64,000 bases of DNA from Bromus sterilis. Lineage: Eukaryota; Streptophyta; Magnoliopsida; Poales; Poaceae. The stretch is taken from contig OX465598.1 of assembly GCA_950022295.1 (NCBI GenBank), positions 113,629,001 through 113,693,000 of the forward strand. The letters run 5' to 3'. The position numbers and the translations under genes are program-made. The notes beneath the pieces were generated by a model. It saw only the letters and a program-made list of their open reading frames with translations. It ran no database searches and was not told the origin of the DNA. Below are positions 1 to 11,829 of this stretch, in pieces (within the stretch, counting starts at the first letter, position 1; each line of letters begins with the position of its first letter).

Positions 1-2324
1 AATAGAGACATACGTCCGAAATCTTTGAAATGTTCAAGGAATTTTAGAGTGAAATAGAAATTCATTGTAATGAGAAAATAAAGCTTCTGCAAATTAGATT
101 GTAGAAAGTAATATTTGAGTTACAAGTTTAGCGAACGTCTGATGAGTTGTGAAGAAGTGTCATAACTTGTGCCTCTCAAAACACCACTATGAGTAAAGTG
201 TTCGAGAGACATAAACAAGCCATGTATGACACGGTAAGATCAAACATGACGTTTATCAAATTTCCATTATACTTATTAAAGTTATGCGTTAGTGACTACA
301 GCTTTTACACTGAAAAGAGCACCATCAAATCTGTTGAAATGACATCATATTAGATATGGTATGGAAGTGTTAAAACCATATTGTATTTTCTTAAAATTTG
401 GGTATATGAGACGTATGTTTGACATGCTCAAAACACAAAATCAGATAAGTGCTACTTTGTTAAGGTTATTCCAAAAGGTTTGGTATTACTCTATCACTAC
501 ACAAAAGCAAAATTGTTTGCTGTTAAGAACAATGTGTTTTGAAGAAAATAGTTTCTTGCAAAAGAGTGAGTGGTAGGACAGTGCAACTTGTTAAAGATTG
601 TTGAATCTTCAAATAAGTGCGCAGCTGAACCACACAGGTTAGACAAAACTCGTACAAACATTCATGATATGTAAGACGAGATATTATTGTCCGACAATGA
701 TAAACCTGTGATATACAAAGAAGCGTTGATGGGCCCTGACTCCGGGATTTGGCTAAATGCCAAATAATCCGAGATAGTATCCATGGAAGTTAGTCAAGTT
801 TTGAACTTGGTAGACCCTCTGAAAGACTAAAAGTCTGAAGAATATATATATGGATCTATAATTTATTCGGATGAAATTGTTTTATCCATAAAGCTCAACT
901 CGTTGGAAATTTGTTTTCTAGCAAGTTCAAACGTTGACTACGGCGAAATAGTTTCGACCGTAGAGATGCTTTAGTCAGTTCGGGTTATATTAGCAACTAC
1001 TACATATCTCATTTATAGGATATGGTAGAATGAACGTCAAAACAAAGTTCCTACACGGAACTATAACAAAGGACGTATATGTGATATGACCGGAATGTTT
1101 TGTCGATTCAAAGGATGCTAAAATAGATGCAAGCCTTGGATATCCAGTGATGGACTGAAGCTAGCACAATGGAGTTAGAATTTTTGTTATGATGAAATTG
1201 CCAAAATAGTTTGTTTTCATCGGGAATAAATGAAGATGCTTGAATGTTCAAGAAAGTAAGTGGGAGCTGAATGATATTTCTAAAACCTTATGTAGATGAC
1301 ATATTGTTGATTGGAAATGATGTAAATTTCTTGACACGAATAAAGACTTCATTGGAAATAGTTTTCAGTTGAAGAACTTGGGCTAATATAGCATTAGTAT
1401 TGAGCACAGTGATCTATGAAGATAGTAAGTGCCTGATCATGCTAAAGCCAACACTACATATTGACATGATACTAAAGTAGTTTAGTATGAAAACGCCAAG
1501 AAGGATGTTCTTGCCGAGGTCATGGTGAAAAGTTGTTTGCAGAAATCGGTGTTCATGAACACAGATAATCAAAACACATGAATTGGATTTCACTCACCTA
1601 TGTGTTTGGATTAATCATGTACACCATAATATGTGAAATGACCAGATATGTCCAGTGCTCCAAAAGGTTGTGAGAAAGATACCAAAGTGATCAATATGTT
1701 GATCATTGGACAAACAGTGAAAAGTTAAACTTATGATAGATAAGATATGTTTCTCGGAAAATGGAGAGAATGAAGAGCTCGTTGTAATGAGTTACACCAG
1801 CTGAATTTTTGATGTAAATAATTACACCAATTCAGTCTTCATACTTACTTCGACCGATTTTCGATTTTAATTGGGATTATATGTTTCACACATAAGGGTG
1901 GCACAGTATGGAGGAACTGTGTTAAGTTAGATACTGTGGCGAATTCTATAACAGAGGCTAAGTATATTGTTGCTTAAAGAAGTGACAAGGGAGGGTATTT
2001 TGAATCATCAGTTCATTTATGAACATGGTATGGTTTCCTAGATGCTTGAAGCTCATGGAACATTGATGAATGATTTCATGACTTATTCTAAAGGAACCAA
2101 GGTCCTGCCAAATGATTCAAACATATACAAAGCTAAACTGATAAAATTAGTGAATTTTATGATAGCGTGAAAACGAGAAGATATGCAAGATACAAACGGG
2201 CCTGAAACGTCAGATCCGATGATGAAGTCTATACCACAAATGACGCATGTATTACACCGGTATGCCATAGGTGTAAAGTGCTCAAGCACTGATAATATTA
2301 TTGACTCTAGTGCAAGTGGGAGAC
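1..2324 (+). pseudogene. Decayed Ty1/copia pol, 3' half (Angela/BARE-like)
   Basis: This stretch is the internal 3' part of a copia retrotransposon broken by many stops and frameshifts. Three islands are readable in order. Near 1030-1110 the RT start reads NVKTKFLHGT followed by a broken PECFVDSKDAK. Near 1285-1330 there is a decayed polymerase box resembling the copia YVDDILLIGND motif, around DDILLIGND. Near 1930-1975 the RNase H segment reads TEAKYIVA. Upstream, about 725-830, resembles the integrase-RT linker. The region ends in a purine-rich PPT (GTGGGAGAC) directly before the LTR at 2325, so the order and orientation fit a plus-strand copia whose 5' half lies beyond the window. Assignment to the Angela/BARE group rests mainly on the adjoining LTR. 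No product can be made. Confidence 0.8.
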
Positions 2325-3841
2325 TGTTGGAAATATGCCCTAGAGGCAATAATAAAATGTTATTATATATATTTCCACGTTCGTAATTAATGTTTATATT
2401 TCTGTGCTATAATTGCAATGACCCTGACTATGAGATTCAGAAGAAAACTCACTTGCATGTGTGGAAATGTAAACACCAAGAGTTCCTGGTTTGGCCTCTA
2501 AGACCAGCTCATGTGCTAACTGATGATTACGTTTTCTTAATCATGGACATTGGTCTTTTAACAAGGATGTCAGTAGTAATGGGAACATATTGTTAGCAGA
2601 ACAATGATGTTGAACCGACCCCAGTATTGAATGATATACTTAGAGATCACATCGTAACTACGTTATAAGTCATATCATGAAATGTTATCATATACGTAAT
2701 TCCTTAAACCATGAGAGTATCGAGTTGCTTCACACAGGAAGACATGCTTTGGTTCTTAGATGAATCCTCCCGTAAATGGGAAGTAGTAAAATAAGTTCTG
2801 GGTATGTCAGATGGTGTGGCTAGTGACTGTGATAGTTCAAGAATGGGATTTTCTCCTTCACGATGAAGAGATATTGACTTTGGGCCCACTCGGTATGACG
2901 GTATCCATTCTAGTCTGGCCAGACGCATTGTGATTTAATCACGGGGATACCGGAATACAATAACGAGAAATAGAGACAAACGAGCAAAGAGGATAACGAG
3001 TGGCTTGTGTTCAAGAAGTTGTTACACATGGGTGCCAAACATCTCTCCTCTAACTTTTTCATATATCACGAAGCAAAGGGAATGGTACATGACTAAACAT
3101 AAAGGTTCACTCGAAGTTTATTCGTGTATGTGCGGGAGTCAACATGGGTGTCCATGGCTCCGCTGTTGATTATTGGCTATTGACAAAAGGCCGTTGACCT
3201 ATGTCCGGAAGATGTTCTGAGTCATGTCCGCATTATACCGAACCTATTGGGTCATACACTTAACGAGTAGTAATCTGTTAGAGAACTAGGAGATGAAAAG
3301 AGAAAGGGTACCGAAATTGTTTCGGGTGGAACCGGAAGTGTTTCCGGGTAGCACTAGAAGTGTTCTAGGTTGTGCCGAATGGTTTCAGAATATTCGTGAA
3401 CGGTCTCGGATGATTTCGGAACATTCAAGAAGAGTCTTGAAGTAGTAACAAGACATCCGTAATAGTCTCGGAAGGTTTTGAAACATTTGGTAATAGTTGT
3501 GGAAAGGTTACGACACATCGGGAAATTATTCTGGGACTTCTAGAAATGTTTCGGGAGGTTTCGGGAGGTTCTCGGGAGCTTATGGAAGTATCTGGAGGGT
3601 TATGGAACTCTCCAAAACGCGGAAACCGAAGCTAGGCCAAGTAGGAAGGTCCACAAGGCCGTAGGTCGGTGGGAAATATACTTTCCTTGGGGGCCAGTGC
3701 AAAACGCCAGGGTCCCTGGCGTTTCCCCCTAGACGCCGTAGTCTGCGGCGTTTCGTACTGGAATCCGTGTTGGACTCCTCCTGGTGGCAAAAACCGACTT
3801 TGGGGAGAACCCTCGCCCAAGTTGGGACCCCAGGCTTCCAC

Positions 3842-3849
3842 CTATATAT
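3842..3849 (+). promoter_or_regulatory. TATA box of copia LTR promoter
   Basis: CTATATATT follows a GC-rich block and precedes the GGGGGCAGGGG segment, the usual place for the U3/R transition in Angela/BARE-type LTRs. Function is inferred from position only. Confidence 0.5.
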
Positions 3850-4125
3850 TTGGGGGCAGGGGTAGCCCCAAAGACACACCAGAAAAGCCACAAGGCTGCC
3901 CCAGCTAAATCCCACGCACCTCTAATTCTCTTCGGGCTAGATCGTTCAAGTCCGGACGCCGCTAGGCTCTTCTCCCTCTAGTTTCCCTCGGTGGCGTTCT
4001 TCTCTGGACGGCGGAGCGCTGCTGGATTGCTACATCGGGATGTGTGGATACCGGTAGAGGGATCATACCTTTGATCCTTCTTCGAGGCCCTTCTTCTTCC
4101 TCGGAGATCATGTTCGAGGGACTTG

Positions 4126-4212
4126 TTCGTGGGACTTGATCGGGACGGATCGCGGGACGGTTCACGGGATAGATCGCGCAACGGATCGTGGAACGGTACG
4201 CGGGATCGATAT
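4126..4212 (+). repeat. Short tandem repeat in copia LTR (GATCGGGACGG type)
   Basis: Seven or so imperfect copies of a 9-13-base unit based on GATCG(C)GGGACGG follow one another near the 3' part of the LTR. They make a false serine/arginine-rich reading frame on the plus strand. Such repeats occur near the 3' end of Angela/BARE-type LTRs. Confidence 0.6.
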
Positions 4213-4240
4213 CCTCGCGGTTGGGAGGTCATTGAAATTC

Positions 4241-6127
4241 CTAGCTGCGGGGATCTGCACCAACGGTCTTCACCAACTCTACTTCCGCTACATTGGTTGG
4301 TGAGCCATGACCTAAAACCTTGTATGCAATCTTCTTGGATGATCTTCGGTTCTTGATTCGTAGGCCGAATATTTTTTCTACTACGTTTCCCAACACTGGG
4401 TTGACGGCAACGCCATCCTTGGAAATCACATGACCAAGGTAGGTTACTTCGGGAAGCCAGAATTCACACTTGGAATACTTAGCATAGAGTTTGTGTTCTC
4501 GAAGCTTTTCCAGTATAAGACGAAGGTGTTCAGCATGTTCTTCTTCATTCTTGGAGTATACCAAGATATCATCCAGATAAACCACGACGAACTTGTCGAG
4601 GTATTCCATGAATATATAGTTCATCAACCGAGAGAAGGTGGCTGGGGCATTGGTCAGGCCAAAAGACATGACGGTGTACTCGTATGAACCATAGCGGGTA
4701 ATGAAAGCGGTCTTCGGAATGTCCTCTTCGCGGACCCGGATCTGATGGTAACCCAATCTCAAGTCGAGTTTCGAGAACACAATAGATCTAGCAAGTTGAT
4801 CATATAGATCGTTGATCCGAGGGAGCGGATACTTGTTCTGTATTGTTGCCTGGTTGATAGGTCGGTAATCTTGGACCAAACGGTTCGTTCCATCGCTCTT
4901 CTTGACAAAGAGCGAAGGTGCTCCCCAAGCAGAGGAACTTGGACGGATGAAGCCTTTGTGGAGTGCCATGTCGATCTCCTTCGTCAGTTCATGGAGGTGG
5001 TGAGGCGGCATCTTATAAGGGCGCTTAGCAATAGGGACGGTGCCAGGCTTCAAGTCGATGATGAATTCGACATCTCTGATCGAGGGTATTCCCGGCAGTT
5101 TTTCTGGGAAGACGTTGAGAAAATCGCGAACAACTGGAACATTCTCGATCCCTTCAAGAGGTGAGGTATTCAAAGCATTCAGGGCATATATCTGGCCTTC
5201 GGCATGCTGAGCTGTTCGGGCCGAGTACATAATCTTTTTGCCAGAAGGGTGCGTGAGTTGAACTGTCTTAGTGGCACAGTGGATACGGGCATCATGTGCC
5301 GCCAACCAATCCAAACCGAGTATGACATCAATGTTGGACGACTTCAGGACAATAAGAGGAGCAGGGAACAACAGACCCACAATTGCAATGGTGGTATCGG
5401 GGGTCATCATGGTGGCACGACTCTGAGATCCAACAACATTTACCGCTAAAGGAGTGTCCAAGGGTTTCGTAGCTATTCCATGCAACTGAGCAAACGATTG
5501 GGACATAAAGGAATGCGATGCCCCGGAATCAAAAAGAACAGAAGCTGGCATTGAATTGACGAGTAAAGTTCCCATCACTATTTTTGGGGACTCGCGAGCT
5601 TCTTCCATCTTGACATGAGTAACCTGAGCACAACTCATAGTACACTGTTTGGTGTTGCGGTTACTGGAATGACGGCTTCTACAACTTCTCTTTCTGCTAA
5701 CAGGAGGACAAGGTGCACGGTGACCTGGCTGTCCACACTGGCGGCATAAGCCATCGTTCTGGGGAGGACCCATAATATTGGGATGTTTAGTCGGAATCGT
5801 TAGCTGTCTCGGAGGCAGAGGCAGACGAGGTGCAGCATAAGACGGCCTTGGCGTTGGAGCAGGCCGGTGAAAAACATTGTGCGGGAGACAGACTCGAAGT
5901 TTCTGAACGGGCCGACCCGAAGATGGGCCAGCATCTCGAGCACGCTTGAGCGACTCATGGTGCTTAGTCAGAGCAGTTTCGACTTGGAAATCCTTGCTGA
6001 CAAGGGTCGCCAAGTCCGCACAATCATGAAGGACAAGTGCGAGCTCTATATCAGGACGCAGCCCTTTTCGGAATTTCTCCTGTTTGCAAGCGTCGGTGGC
6101 GATGTCTCTCGCAGCATAGCGGGGCAA
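4241..6127 (-). pseudogene. Family A Gag-protease-RT remnant with copia-derived C-terminus
   Basis: This 628-codon frame covers the second half of Gag, a zinc knuckle (CRQCGQPGHRAPC), an aspartic protease (DSGASHSF) and most of RT, including YLDDILVY and TYLGHVISKDG. Most of it aligns closely with the intact 1483-residue protein at 35668-40119. The zinc knuckle has one residue fewer before the last cysteine than the intact copy (CX2CX4HX3C rather than X4C). After about NPV the frame crosses at 4395 into the antisense strand of the Angela-like LTR, so the last 50 residues are not retroviral-like protein. The true Gag start lies upstream in another frame (6575). This is a fossil; RNase H and integrase are absent. 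Confidence 0.87.
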
Positions 6128-6206
6128 GCTCTATAACAGTCGTTTGGTCCTGACGGTGTTTTCGGAACTCCTCCTTCTTCTAGTCCATCAGACCTTGAGG
6201 AAGGTG

Positions 6207-6575
6207 CTATGCACGGAAGGCTAACTGGAATTCTTGCCAAGTGGTTACAGTTCCATCTAGCAACGCAAGCCGGTGGCTTTCCCACCACTGAGCAGTTGGA
6301 CCCCTCAGATGATACGTCGCAAAGGTGAGGTAACTGGCAGGGGCAACATCAGCTGACTCCATCTGAAAAGCAATATCACGGAGCCAATCATCGGCATCCA
6401 TAGGATTGGTGGAGCTGCGGAAGGTGGATGGACTGAGGCGCACGAACTCCTGCAGTGTTATTGGGGAATTCTGAGTTGAAAGCTGGGTCATTACTCCAGC
6501 CACAAACTGACGGTTCAGATCAAACTGTTGCAGTACTGCGGCCATATAAGGTGGAGGTGGGGGATCGTCAGCCAT
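6207..6575 (-). pseudogene. Family A Gag N-terminus, broken
   Basis: The frame starts MADDPPPPPYMAA and contains the Gag core block with AQWW and the DADDWLRDI motif, matching residues about 10-140 of the intact Gag-Pol at 40119. It stops at 6207 where the intact copy reads RARYIPQG; a second stop and a frameshift separate it from the frame that resumes at 6127. The proline run after the start matches the intact protein, which supports this ATG as the original start region, although the intact copy has about eight extra N-terminal residues (GRGGRGRA). Confidence 0.82.
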
Positions 6576-7204
6576 CCTTCCTGAACAGTAGGGGTTAGTT
6601 CAGACAAGCGTTTGCAAGGATAAGAAGTCATACATGATGTAGTATGAGCAATGAACGAGAAGTGCAGTAGATACACAATAGTAGTCATATAGACATACAG
6701 ATCTTTGCACACAGTTGGTCAAAATCGGACAGCGTAACGTCATAGAAATTAAGGAAAAGGACTCAGTAGGCGGCACGCAGACCGCGGTAAGGATTACACG
6801 ACGCGACATAGATTCCACTATGTCAATCACGCCGCAAGAAAAATGTTGGCCACATGAGTTAATGCCAGAGGACGCGCGGCCTGCCCAGAATGAGAATGGG
6901 ATCCACGGTCCGGGACCTGGGGTAGAACTCCTGCGACACGACTCAATCAATGGGTAGCACCAAAACTCCGGGCGGAATCAAGAGAACGTGATCCTAATTT
7001 CAGAGTTTGTAAAACTTACCAGCAAGGATAAGAGAGCAGAGTCCCAGAGCATAGGTAAGGAGAAAAGGATCTTAATACCATAGATATCACACGTAGTGAC
7101 ATCGATGTGGGCCCGTAAGCCAAACATTAAGTTAGCAAAATAGTTTTTCAAAGTCTAGACTCAACTTCGACCAGGTAGTGGTGGGGTGGATTCCTACAGG
7201 CAGT
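6576..7204 (-). other. 5' untranslated leader of copy A1
   Basis: Non-coding sequence between the PBS and the Gag start. It is clearly similar to 40120-40760 in the intact element, for example the block with GCAGACCGCGGTAAGGATTACA and the CACGCCGCAAGAAAA segment. No other feature is visible. Confidence 0.75.
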
Positions 7205-7221
7205 CGGCTCTGATACCAACT
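7205..7221 (-). other. Primer binding site of copy A1
   Basis: On the minus strand the sequence reads TTGGTATCAGAGCCG immediately next to the LTR end at 7222. TGGTATCAGAGC is complementary to the 3' end of initiator tRNA-Met, the usual primer of plant copia and chromovirus-type Ty3 elements. Confidence 0.85.
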
Positions 7222-10200
7222 TGTGACGCCCTCGATTTACGATCATGTACAGTAATCATACACGCAGGGTACATGATCGAGATCAAGGTGCCACAGTGAG
7301 AATATCAGAGCACAACACTAAACACAAAAGGATAAACCAAAATATTACAATGAAGGGGGGGTCACACGGACCCGAATACATAAGTCATACAAACATAATA
7401 TCTGAGCACAGACATAATTAGTCAAGTTTTTCCTTAAGAAGACTAGCACAAATAACATCAGATATACAGATCGAAAAGGCGAGGCTTCCTGCCTGGGATC
7501 CACCGAATTACTCCTGGTCAACGGGAACTCGACGTCGTAGAGGGCTCTGGGGATCTTCTCCTCCTGGACTCCAACGTCGTCTGCAGCGGCCGATCAGGCA
7601 AAGCGAAAAAGGGAAATAAAGCAAAGGTGAGTATCTAGCATACCCGCGAGTCTTACGTCCGCTACTAAGCATTTATGCATTTGTATCAAATGGAAGGGGA
7701 AGGCTGTATATAGTGGACTGCAAGGTAGAAATCAGAATAAGGAAGAGAAGCTAGGCCTATCGAAGACTAGCATCTTCTGACGAGTCTTGCAGCATGAGGT
7801 AAGAATCAGCCAACATTTTATATAAAGCATAAAGTAACAATGCAGCAGAAGCTGCTGCAACATTGTATAATAATAAGTTGTAATAATTACAATGCCTCTG
7901 AGTTCCCCTCCTCGACATCCCCGCGAGGAAGAAAACCCGAAACCAACAGTTTAATAGTAGTAGTTTGTAGTGATAGGATCTGGCTTCAGCATAAAGCGTC
8001 CTGTTACCGTGGACACGGCTATTCAAATAGATTAAACTCCCCGTAGGGGTGCACTAGTGTGACACTACACGCTCGGATCTCCAGGGTGGCGTACACCTTG
8101 TTAGGGAATGCCCCACCGAGGCTATCCGACACAACGCAGTCCATCCTACGGCTCATCAGAGAGGTCCCCGCCGGTCTACAGTCCTAAGTGCAAGGGGGTC
8201 ATGGGCCTATCACCCCTCACTCTCCGGGTCGTTGCGAGGAGGGTGAATTCCAACGCCGCGGCGCGATCCGTCCCTGCCGCAATGCTGAACTGGACGTCTT
8301 TCAGAGCTTTCGAACGAGGCTACATTGCGGAGGCGCCCAAACGCGTAATCCCACGTATAGGTAGTGCGCACAAGCCAAAAGGCTACTCAAGTCATCCGTC
8401 GAACCCGTTAAGCATTTTATTAATTTTCTGTCGAGACAACCGTCATCGTTGCCCCTTATTGAATGAGTCGCGGACAACGACAGCAGTCAGGACCACCATT
8501 AACGTCGGTGCCTGCCCTGACGTCCCACCAACTCGTGCGGTTACCAACAAGGTGAACCGTCTCCTTACCTTGTCTCGCGTTTGCTCCGAAGAGCTCTACT
8601 TTCGTACAACAGGAAATCCTTTGGCCACGAAAAGTACCAGGCCCGCCGCACACCGGTGGAATACACCTACCTGTCGTTCCGCTAAGATACCCTGCGCGGG
8701 CACCGTGGGGTCACCCGACTCCTTACCTGTAAGGACAATCATGGTCCAGAACCCTAAGACGGATATACAGAGTCGACCACGAGTGGAGTACGGGGATTTA
8801 TCCTCGATCGATCACACTTGAGGTGGCTCGGCAGATCCGACGTAGGGGGCTGAGTCGGTGTCTGCTCTGAATCGTACCTGTAGCAGTTATAACATATCGT
8901 ATCCGCGATCATCCCAGAGTGATCACGGCCCGCTATCTAATCCTATTGTCTAACAAGGCGCAAGGTTCACTGCTGAATATAATATATATAATAGGCATCA
9001 TAGGATAACAGAAGGTACATCAAGGGTGACAATGGCAGGCTATGCAATGGAATTGGATTGTACGTAGCAGTAGCAGCAGCATATGCCTAGTGCAAGAAAA
9101 CTACGGAAAAATAGGCGATATTTGGGGAAGAGAATGGCTCTGCTTGCCTGTAAGCTCGACGGTAGAGGTACGGTCGTCGACGAAGTAGTCGATCACAGGG
9201 GCATCAACAGCGGACGTCGAGACTACCGGACAATAAGAGAGGGGGAAGAAACAATAAATACACGGCAATAATAGCAATACAAATACAAGACATGGAAAAC
9301 GTTAAGCTAGAGGTGAACTAACGCAGTACGATGCACGATTAACGGAGCGGGAATTCATCCGGGGATGAAGTACCGACCCCGGATGATTACCGGACATGGT
9401 GTCCGGAGGGGGAAGGTATCATGCTGGAGGTGTCATGGACATCTAACAAACATGTGAAGGGTGTATCCGTGTTAGTTGATCCATTCTGAACAACTTTCGT
9501 GTTCAGAATAAATTCATCCGAAGAGTTTTACGTTATCGGGCAATTATCGGACAAACGGCCTGGAGGGGGGAGATGTCGATGTTCGTTGTGTTAGAGGGGG
9601 GTGGTGGGTATACGGGTAGCGTATTCTTCACCGTTATATTTTTCTGATCAACTTTGATGTATAAAGTTTTTGAATCTGACTTACGGTTTAAAAGATATTC
9701 AAATTCCATGTTTAAATCAATTTTAAATCATTTTCTGGATTTTTTTTATTAATTAAATAGCATTATCCAGAACAGAGCTTTGACTGGTCAAACTTACAGC
9801 AGGGCCCCACATGTCATAGTCTAATCCAATTAATTTAATTTAAATTGGGGTTAACAGGGGGGGTCCCACATGTCATTGGGTCACACTTAAGTTAACAGTT
9901 ATTTTTTTAACTTAACCAAGAGTTAAGTGGGCTGGCCCACATTTAATAGACTAGGGGGGTTTATTTTGTCTTAGTTAATTAGGCAAGGGGGGGGGGGGGT
10001 TAGGCCTAATGGTGATTAACCAGGGGGTGGCCCACTGGACAGTGGCCCTAGCCACAACAACACACCACGGCAGGGGACGCCGGCGGCCACGGCTGGCCGG
10101 AGCTGAGCACGGCGGTGAGCGGGGAGCACGGGGAGCGCGGTCCGCGGCGCCAGGGGCACGCGCAGAGCGCGACAAAGGTGTCAGCCGACACGCGGGGCGG
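7222..10200 (-). repeat. Partial 5' LTR of copy A1 (family A)
   Basis: The plus strand starts TGTGACGCCC, which is the 3' end of a family A LTR in minus orientation (compare 31368, 40778). It aligns along its length to the LTRs of the intact element, including the TCATCCGG/GGTCCGGAGGG block near 9360 and ACATGTCA motifs near 9800-9880. About 1.2 kb of the LTR 5' part is missing because a family B LTR begins at 10201. Confidence 0.85.
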
Positions 10201-11826
10201 TGATACGTCCAAAACGTATCTATAATTTCTGCTTGCTCCATGCATGTTTTGTGTGATATTTCTATGTTCTAGATACACTTTCATACACTTTTGATCATAT
10301 TTGGACTAACCTATTAACAAAGTGCACCCCAGTGCCAGTTCCTGTTTTCTGCTGTTTTTCTATTTCAGTTTTCCCTCATATAAAAAGTGCCAGAAAAATT
10401 CCAGGAAAAATACAGGAAAAATCAGCGTACAGGAAGCTTCGCGAAGAGCCCGAGTGGGGCCAGGGGGGAGCCAGGGGGGCCCAGGCGCCCTGGTGGCGCG
10501 CCCCAGGGGCTGGCCGCGCCAGGGGGGCTCCTGGACCCCTGGTGGCCCCCCTGGCTGCCCCCCTTCGCCTGTATATTCTCCGTGACGAGAAACCCTCGAA
10601 GCCAGAACCCTTTTTCGCGATCTCGCCTCTGTTCCGCCGCCGCCGCGCTTCTGAGATCGGGAGCACCAGCAGACCTCTTCCCGGCACCCTGCCGGAGGGA
10701 GGGCCGACCTCCGGGAGTCTCCTCTCCACCATGGATGCTTCCCGGATGTGCCGTGAGTAGTTTCCTTTGGACCATGGGTCCGTGATCAGTAGCTATGTGA
10801 TGTTCTCCTCCCCTCTTTGTTCTTCATGGTTTAGACCTCGTGAGCTTCCCTACATGATCGAGGCACTTTTGTAATCTTTCTGCTATTGCTATGCTGAGTT
10901 TGATGGGATCTGATGGATTATGAGATTATGTTCAGATTGTGATTGAGTAATATATTTGGTTCTTATCTTTTATATTTTTGTTCTTAAGTAATTCTTGCAT
11001 GTTCTCCGTTGTTGTTTATTGCTTTGGCCAAGTAGTAGGTAGTAACCCCAAGAGGGAACGTTATGCTCGATTGTGGGTTCATGCACCTTGATGACACGCT
11101 TGAGTGACATAAACATGAGTCTAGGGGATGTGCTGTTGCCACAAGGGGGAAAACAACGGTGCTTGTAACCGCGGTTGCAAGGATTGTTTACTTTACGCAA
11201 AGTGCTTTTTAATGCAATTGTCTGTTGCTTTGGGTTTACACTTTGGGTGGGGCTCGCAACTTAATACCAACGAGATGTTCTGGATAGATATCTCAAGGTT
11301 GATGATTAGTAGTAGATGCAGTTGGATTTCGGTCTAATTATTTTGGCGTTCTGCCCATGCTTTTGAGCCTCTTCCTTTCTTTTGTAACATAGTTAGCATT
11401 GCGGTGCGTTCATAATCCTGTCAATTGCCCTTCTGTAATTTGTTCACCTCGCATAGCAGTTTTATCGTCTTTTGGGAGAGAGACATCACTAGTGAAAATC
11501 ACGTATCCCGGTCCATATCTTCATCACTGTTTCCACGCTCATTTACTTTTGTGCTTTTACTTTCAGTTGCTATCATTATCCCTTGTGTTTGATCCTTTGT
11601 AAACAACAAGACCGGAAAGATTGACAACCTCTCTGAACTTTGTTGGGAACAAAGTTATTTGTGTCTGTGTGCAGGTCCGCGTCAGTTGCGCCGCTTACAC
11701 CTACTTATCATCTCCGGAGTCCTACTGAAGACAAACCTTGGTATCTTTGCTGAGGGAAATTTGCTGTTGTGCTACATCACGCCTTCCACTTGGGGTTTAC
11801 CAACGAAGGGCGAGAAATCACTATCA
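10201..11826 (+). repeat. Family B LTR (copy B1)
   Basis: It begins TGATACGTCC and ends near GGGCGAGAAATCACTATCA, matching the ends of the TSD-flanked solo copy at 20398-22038 in opposite orientation. A GC-rich block near 10440-10560 is followed by a CTGTATATTC TATA-like site near 10567. The left neighbour is family A LTR and the right neighbour is family C internal sequence. The flanking five bases (GGCGG and TCACC) do not match, so this is not a clean solo LTR. The overlapping short ORFs around 10332-10785 are GC-rich LTR artefacts. The 3' end is uncertain by about three bases. Confidence 0.72.
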
Positions 11827-11829
11827 TCA

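Larger units (their letters stand above)
2325..4395 (+). repeat. 3' LTR of Angela/BARE-like copia element
   Basis: The LTR begins TGTTGGAAATATGCCC right after a PPT and ends CTACGTTTCCCAACA, both diagnostic of the Angela/BARE/WIS group. At about 2.07 kb it is slightly longer than the usual 1.7-1.8 kb. It contains a GC-rich promoter block with a TATA box (3842-3849) and a degenerate GATCGGGACGG repeat (4126-4212). The base after its end (4396) is family A Ty3 sequence, and CTGGG at 4396-4400 is also present at the matching position of the intact family A copy near 37850. This element therefore inserted into a family A element. The matching TSD copy lies outside the window. Confidence 0.88.
4396..10200 (-). 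mobile_element. Truncated family A Ty3 retrotransposon (copy A1)
   Basis: In minus orientation this reads: partial 5' LTR (10200 to 7222), PBS (7205-7221), leader, gag, protease and RT up to 4396, where the Angela-like copia interrupts it. It matches the intact family A element at 31368-45032 along gag, pol, leader and PBS. RNase H and integrase are missing, presumably on the far side of the copia insertion. The LTR is cut at 10200 by a family B LTR. Stops and a frameshift in gag make it non-functional. Confidence 0.85.

Noticed and set aside
4123..4356. Peptide resembling an SR-protein tail
   Set aside because: It is the translation of a short DNA tandem repeat in an LTR.
10322..10785. Overlapping Pro/Arg/Ala-rich ORFs on both strands
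   Set aside because: They lie in the GC-rich promoter part of a family B LTR and have no counterpart frame in the other B LTRs.
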